Part shown: one piece after another, positions 57,301 to 64,000 of the stretch
Layout of the letters: the number at the start of each line of letters is the position of its first letter
Numbering within the stretch: the stretch's first letter is position 1
NCBI RefSeq assembly: GCF_022201045.2
Contig: NC_068562.1
Location: 15,561,001 to 15,625,000 of the forward strand
Source: Citrus sinensis
Lineage: Eukaryota > Streptophyta > Magnoliopsida > Sapindales > Rutaceae
Reading direction: 5' to 3'
Length of the DNA stretch: 64,000 nucleotides
Translations under genes and position numbers: made by a program
The notes under the pieces: generated by a model
Seen by the model: only the letters and a program-made list of their open reading frames with translations
Database searches by the model: none
What the model was told of the DNA's origin: nothing

Positions 57301-60300
57301 ATTGCTGATGTAATACGACAAGGATAAAGATAAAATATATCTGCATTGCTAAGTATCATTCTATTATAGAAGACAATGTAAAAACATATTGACACATTAA
57401 AACTCAGAAATCATAGTATGTGAACCGGACATGAAGTGACAAATATGTAAAGTATGCAGAAAAGTATGTGAACCTGACATGAAGTAACACATATAAAGTA
57501 TGCAGAAAAGGAAATCAATACAACTAACCAATCTCACTGTAGACTGTCGACCATCTGGAAGTGTGATGCTATGAGGCCCAATACCATGGCAGCACTCATG
57601 GCAGATGTTGTGAGTGAAGAAAGAATCAAAATCTACAAGTTCCTGCTGTTCCTTTCTGATACATACATCAGCTATGGGCCGAAGAATATTCTTGAACCTG
57701 GATAGAAAACAGTCATATATTTTAAAAGAAGATTCAGATTATAATTTTACCAGAAGAGAACAACTTAAAACATGATAATTAAGAAATTTAAAGGTAATGA
57801 ATTGTACTTTGCTTCTGAAACATTTTTAAGCATAACCATTGATGTTCCTCGATCTTTTACTATACGCTCATCATTAGGCAAATTGAAAGCAACAGTCTGA
57901 GGACCTTTCACATCCTGATGTAAAGTCAAATTCATAAAACTTAGCTATTTACCCAAAAAATAATAAAATGCATGTAAAGAAATACAAAAAATGATACCCG
58001 TAAAGATACAGCTGGCAGTAATGTTCTGAACTATATATTCCTTATTATAATAATAGATTGTAATTTGGTTCAAAATCTTAATCCCAATTGACTAGACGAT
58101 GCAATGACCCGTCTGATCTAGAACTGGTTGGTTCAAATCTAATCCAGATGAACTAATCAGAATAAGATCAGACTCAAATGCAGAAATAAAATATTGGTTG
58201 AAAATTTGAGCTTGGGGAGAGCACACGAGTGTGTGTGCACAACACGTGGAGAGGGAGAGCCAGAGAAGGATTCAAAATAATGCTGTTAAAAGATAAAATA
58301 ACTGAGTGTTTAGATTCCAATCCACTGTTGATCAAGTAGAAGCAATAATCATCATGCGGGTATTTTCTAAAAATTACTCACTCCTGAGTTATAAATAAGC
58401 TGAATGACACGAATGGGAGCAGCAATGACATCTTTGGATTTATATGCATTATCCATTGGAAGATTTTGTTCCAAAACCTAGAAAGCAAACAATATCTATT
58501 AGCAACAAAATTTTGGTAGTATAGATATGAGAAATTGGTTACAAATTGAACCCATAAAAGCACCTGCAAATTATCACCGAAGAGTTTAACTTGAGCTGTT
58601 GCTTTGTCATCCCGAATCCCAATAAACGCTTCAAATGTTGCCTAATATAAATATAATACAACTAATGAGCTACATGTTTGATACAATAGATGTATGAACA
58701 GCAGCAAGGATGTACAGTCACAAAGTTTCTTTTCAAATAAATATTCGCACTAGGATGTATGTTATGTAAAAATGAAAATTATAGGAAAGAATACTTCTAG
58801 TCAACTTACTCCTAGTCAACTTTCTCCATTTTTATTTCATATAATTTCCATTTTGAACCAAATAAATTTTCAGCTAGAAATCTTAAAAGGCCACAGTCAG
58901 CAAATGTTAAAAGTTTTTCTAAACAGTTCAGAGTTATGTGACTAATAATGTAGTAAAAAGACGTTTTTCACATTTCTACCGCCAATTTGGACAGTGCAGT
59001 AAGCATAATGCTAATTGCCTCCAATACAAGCTCACTGGTGTACGACAAACCTTCAAACTACACAACAAATTAAACCTGATTCACTGCACGTATTACTACT
59101 GCTAAAGAAGACAACACAACCTGTCTCAGCATTGTTCAGAGTTGGTAAAACATCTCAGAAGTTCTAACTGCTGGAAGCTTTTGCAAATTTTCTGCTATTT
59201 CATTTATAAGTTGACTATAGCCTGGGTCTTAGCGCTGTTATGAGTTGTTAGTACACCTAACCAAAAAAAAAAAAATCATAAAAAGGTTTGATCTCTCTAA
59301 TTTCAAGTACAGGTGACCCTTTTTTTTGTAATTTATTTTCTATTCTTGTTGCTTGAAAATCATACACATACACTCCACTGATTCTTTATAAAATTTTACC
59401 TTGTACCCAAAAATTGCATCTTCATATGTCTCATAAGGCCCAATGGTGACATCCAACTCAGAATCCTACATCCAACAAGAAAAAGGGCAAATTATATGCC
59501 AAGAACTCCAAGTAGCACATTAATAGTGTTTGACAGGAATTATTTGAAGAGGTGGACTCAAAATCTGTAAGTGGGACAAGCAAAAGTATGGCAAATTTTA
59601 AACCCAGTATGCTATTGAGCTTATACAATATTGCACAAAGCCCTAGCAAATCATTATATGTAAATTCTGGAAATCTATCTCTCATAGACAGCTTCATTTC
59701 CTAACAAAAGCTTGAATTAGAAAATTACAATGGTCTTCCATGTTAAGTAACTACTTTGCCTAAAAGCCTAAGCTCTTAGGTAAAGAGAAAATCGTATTAA
59801 GCATTCAAGATCTAGCAGCCCACCTCACTTGCAAAGACTGATATCTAACAAGCTTGTCATGTGGACCAAGCCCATAGAATGATTCAGGACCATTACAACC
59901 ACAAAGGAATAACAAAAACACTAACAGATATAGAAGGCAGAAGTAGAGCCAAATAACCCAGTACCACAAGAATAGTTTTATTCTATAATTCAGTACCACA
60001 CAAGAAACACCTAATTCAGTATATAATTAATAATCTGTAAACTAAATGAACATTAAAAAATATTTCCAAAATATTACTAATATTTAGCACACTCTCCTCA
60101 CTACTATTATTCATTATTTCTTCTGGAAAATATTGCCACCAACAAACACAGCTGATCGTCTTTCTAACTTGCAATATTCTCAGTATGACAACCTATGACT
60201 TGATAACCGACTAAGATAGCTAATCTTACGTCTATCTTGTGAAATTAAATTAACCTAGTAAATTCTCCATTTAAGTTGACTAAACCATGATAGCAGAAAT

Positions 60301-63300
60301 GCTAGAAACAATATCTGACACCGTCTATAAATTAATCTTATGGGCAATGCAGTCTCCAAGCTCATCAACTACAAACATATTAATTCTAATTTTCATATTA
60401 CGCTGCTATAGCTCTTATCATTTATACAAAGCTTCATCAGGTTGGTTGCGCTGAATCCATTATGTCTTGGTCAGTGGTCTACATACTCATTTAGAACTCC
60501 AAAGAATTTGATTGAAATAGACTTTCAAAAACATTAAATTTCCTTCTTACATTTTTCTCCCAATCATATTGATAATTAGAATCTCAGAGGAGATTGAGCA
60601 TGTGCAGTTTCTTATACATGAATATTGGTGTTTGAAGAGAGAAGTGAAGGCTAAGGCAAGAAAAGTCAGTATTAGCCTTTACAATATCCCATGTGCAATT
60701 TGTTAACTTCTTCCTACATACAATAACATTCATGCGGTTAAGTTCTATGCCATCCCCCGTCCCCAAGAGCATAAATCAAAAATAAAATAAAATAAAATAA
60801 AGTTTTGAGTAGATGCTATTTCCATTGTTTGTCCCAGAATGATATACAGTGTATGATGAATCGTTACATGAATGTAAAACATATGTGTACAGGGTTCTAA
60901 CCAATTCAATCCAGGCTATGTCCGAGTCATAATAGTTGTTTGAAAGGAAGGCATCGGCCTTACTATGTAGCAACCTCTTCAAACTACAAATGGCCATAAA
61001 GATTCAGTAAAAATCAGCTCAAGAACAAAGTCTGGAGATTCAGTAGGAGATGAGCTATCAACAACAAGATGTTCAGTATACATACCTAGGTGAACTGGCC
61101 ATGTCCCCAGCTTTATGCAATAGTTCAGACGCTCTTGTGAGATAAGAATTATATTCTTCAGAATAAGGGACGCTATACAGGTCATATATGGAGCCAACTG
61201 AATGATTTGTTGCATCAACAATATGACCAGATAGTGAAGAGTCTAAATTAAACTCACTCCGTCTCTTGATAACAGTGAAAAAGCTTGTTGCATCTTCCTG
61301 TTGCTTTTCTGTTAAGCTGCTCTTCCACAATTCAAATTCCTAGAACATGAGAGAAACTTATGGGTCTCCATAAGATGTGATGCTATTTAAATAGATATTT
61401 TGCTTTCAGCACATTATGAACTTCTAATCCATTACCATTTTATCCATGTCTGGAGGGTAAAAATTAGCACCGGGAGGTTTCGGCAAAGGAAATGAAGCTT
61501 TGTATTCCAGACCCTTCCACCCATTAACAGGCTTTGTAGCATCAGGAAGTAACTTCACAGCTGAATCTGCGGTGGTCAGAAATGCCTCATTTTCATCAAG
61601 GGAGGACCTGTTAGAGAATGGGATTTTTTTTTTTTTAATAAACAGACATCTCCTTTGTGGTACCTTGCTTTGAAAGTAATAAATCCGGTGAAAGCAACAA
61701 AAAGATGGGGGTAAACAATATAGGTAGTATATAAACAAATTGTTAAAGGGAGGACATTAGGAAGACAGGAAATTGAAAAGTTTCACTAAAAGACATACCA
61801 TGGACTCTTATTAATCAAATAGTACATCCATTTTAACTTGTCTAATTCTGATGCATCAGCATGCTCCTTTAACCAATCTCTCAGAACTGGATTGCTGTAC
61901 CAAACCTGATTTTGGAGGATAAGAAAATTTATGTTAGCTAGATCTTGGATTTACAGAAAACTATCAATACTTGTAGAAAAGACAGTAAATAATTTCTTAT
62001 ATTACATTTCAAAGAAAACATAATTTCAGATGATTTAAAGATATGATTCTGACCATTTTCTGAACATATAGAAATCCAAAGCATACAAGTTGATTAAACT
62101 GAAACTCCCTTTTTCACCACATTTAGCATACACTAAAAACAAAATTAAACAGCAAAGTTTTGGTATTTCTTTTTCCCATTTGAGATATGCTAGCTTGTGA
62201 ATATGCTGTACTAGACCATCCAATATGACTGGAACCCATAAAAAATTACCTACTAATGATAATTCAAAGAAAAAATTCAAACACATTGTTGATCACATAT
62301 CAAAATCCATTTCAAGATGATATTGCTTCATATGTGCAGCATATATTCATAATGAAGTCTTAAACTGTAGATAGTATTAACGCATAAGAGATTCCCAGTA
62401 CAATTAAATCCTTGGCAGCTTGTCTGCTAGTGTATCTATTTATTTGAAATGCCTAAATACAACCTGCAGGTAAAAGATCTCATCCATAACAGTTGCAGCC
62501 TTGATGACTAAAACCAGAGCCTCCTTGTCAGCATCTGAAAGCCCGGCCAACTGTATAGAGGAAAGAATTCTGAGCTTCAATTTAGTGCATAGATACAGAA
62601 AGGAAAATGTACAGAGGAGACAGCTGACTTCAATAAATACAAATCATTGTCAGAAATAACATGTCTCATATGTTTAGGAAATAATGTGAATAAAAGCTAT
62701 AATTGCCGGTGGTAGAACAAAATCATTAAAACCACAACATTCATGAAAAATTATGCCAAATTGATGGAAATTAAAAGCTCGAAGATCTTAAATTAAACAG
62801 ATATCATAATGAATAAGGCACCGAAGAATGCCAAGAACACAAGAAAGATGACAACCTCAGCATTGAGGGAAACAGGAGCATATCGGCGGAGTTGCTTTTG
62901 TAGAGTCAAACTGCGTTCCATGGTGTTCTCTTTGTACCTACATCAAATTGAGATGAAAAACATGTTGTAAAAAGAAAAAAACATCACTTGAAATTCGGAT
63001 TCAGTATAGACAACATGACAAGATTCCTTTGTCCTTTGTAGAACAAATGCATAAAAGAACATATATCTGGGCAACCAACAAGCTAGAAAGGAACTTCTTT
63101 ACGATGGCAGCACTAGACCATGTCATAATTATTATAAAATTCTTATAAGAAGATTAAAAATTCTTCAAAAGGCTGACCATGGAAGGACACCCATGATGCT
63201 ACAGTGTATTTAAAAAACTAGACAAATGGACTATACCACGGCATTACAGTACATACCTTTGAGAAATAATATTAAAGAGTTGACCATATCCTCCATTTAC

Positions 63301-64000
63301 ATCGTAAGGGACAAAACTGGGATCATCCTTGGCAAGCAAGTTTTTGTATTCCTCGTAAGCAATATATTTTACAGCAGAAACTTCCGTTTGCTACCAAAAG
63401 CAAAAGCAAAAGCAAAAGCAAAAACATAGTCAGATTCTAAGGCAGGTTGATAACAAGAAGCATATCATGTCAAACAACAGGCCAATTGAGCTTGAACAGA
63501 CATTTGCTTATTCTAGCATTTCCTCTCAGCTGGCCAGTGAAATATAATAAACAAGCATAAGTTACCACCAATTTACTATTAAAATGAGACCACGACCACT
63601 TGATGCAGGGCAAGCCCGCTAGAACTGTTTGGTCTCAAGCAACTGCAACTATGTTGAGGCCTAGCCTATTGCAGGAGATTTACAAAAAGTGAATAAGCTG
63701 GCGGGCCTCAAAAACACTCCAGTAGTGTACAATTAAGAGAAGAACATCTCCCAGAATAATTTATCTAGTTTATGAAACCAAACAATTTCAAAAGCTTTCA
63801 CAAAACCAAAGGCCTCCCGAAATCATACAAAATCAACCAACCCAACCCCCCCCCCCCCCCCAACACTACGATCATTGTAAATATCATTTAACATTAAAGG
63901 TCACAATATCACTTTGTTGGACCAACTAAAGCTATGAGCAGTGGGCTGTATGAATAAACTATGTGGAAACATTAAAATCCTCACCTGAAGAGTAAAGGCC
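54350..64000 (-). CDS. Nudix hydrolase 3-like protein, dipeptidyl-peptidase III part (5' end outside window)
   Basis: Seventeen complete exons and one partial fit one frame: 63985-64000+, 63257-63390, 62856-62937, 62464-62550, 61799-61905, 61436-61607, 61086-61339, 60902-60983, 59400-59465, 58564-58641, 58382-58477, 57808-57914, 57529-57697, 55772-55855, 55163-55257, 54977-55067, 54746-54892 and 54350-54403. The visible part is about 640 residues. It carries the M49 metallopeptidase signature HNICHECCHGIGPHSITLP (zinc ligands, catalytic Glu) and the second ligand motif SAMEEAKADIVGLWALKFL. It ends APTFTAVNKLLQ. The match is Arabidopsis NUDT3 (about 770 residues), in which a Nudix domain precedes the peptidase. 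The Nudix box would lie beyond 64000, so it is inferred. A PIF/Harbinger element sits in the intron between 55855 and 57529. No lesion is seen. Confidence 0.93.
56336..57113. mobile_element. PIF/Harbinger-type MITE in an intron of the NUDT3-like gene
   Basis: The ends GGGCATCTCCAATGTAGCAC (56338 on) and TATGCATTGGAGATGGC (to 57113) are inverted. The interior matches the element at 38918-39860 in opposite orientation, for instance TTCTTGAGAATTAAAGGAA against its inverse near 39140. It lacks the transposase tail that the other copy still has. Subterminal TTGGTGT repeats are dense. The duplication is probably TTA, with the right side altered. Confidence 0.7.
63846..63861. repeat. Poly-C run of 16 bases
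   Basis: A C homopolymer in the first visible intron of the NUDT3-like gene. Confidence 0.85.

Overview
The window is nuclear DNA of a eudicot plant. Genes are intron-rich with GT-AG junctions, intergenic DNA is AT-rich, and plant LTR, MULE, hAT, CACTA, PIF/Harbinger and LINE elements are abundant. The species cannot be fixed from sequence alone; a woody eudicot such as Citrus is only a guess.

Four conserved genes frame the window. (1) 400-3345 (+): a double-AP2 transcription factor of the WRINKLED3/4 type, with a 9-nt microexon. (2) 40618-44066 (-): a tubby-like protein without an F-box, like Arabidopsis TLP8. (3) 50525-52928 (+): a conserved plant protein with a glycine-rich nucleotide-binding-like motif. 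(4) 54350-64000 (-): the dipeptidyl-peptidase III part of a Nudix/DPP III hybrid (NUDT3 type), whose 5' end lies outside. From memory, the Arabidopsis counterparts sit in two duplicated segments (At1g16060-16070-16080 and At1g79690-79700). The window would then keep the unfractionated ancestral order.

Between genes 1 and 2 lies a roughly 37-kb accessory region. Its most striking gene is a secreted precursor (7082-8467, -) made almost entirely of 28-residue repeats. Each repeat carries an S-x-P-S-P-G-E-G-H core that resembles the SGPS..G.GH core of PIP/PIPL signalling peptides. A broken relative with the same core lies 27 kb away (35795-36128, +).

The rest of the region is mostly transposons. 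Three foldback elements lie at 9.3-12.1 kb. A MULE with a transposase N-terminal fragment lies at 16.5-18.8 kb, next to CACTA remnants. A complete but disabled Copia element lies at 19766-25166. A defective ACD6/ITN1-like ankyrin-PGG gene (26863-32705, -) has its last exon split by a young gag-only LTR element (27329-29313). A 5'-truncated LINE and two related PIF/Harbinger elements follow; one of the latter lies in an intron of gene 4.

Right of gene 2 are a probable solo LTR, a decayed transposon-associated gene, a tRNA-Met-like SINE or pseudogene, and a hAT element with an exact 8-bp target duplication. Most other long ORFs are shadows or chance openings in AT-rich DNA.
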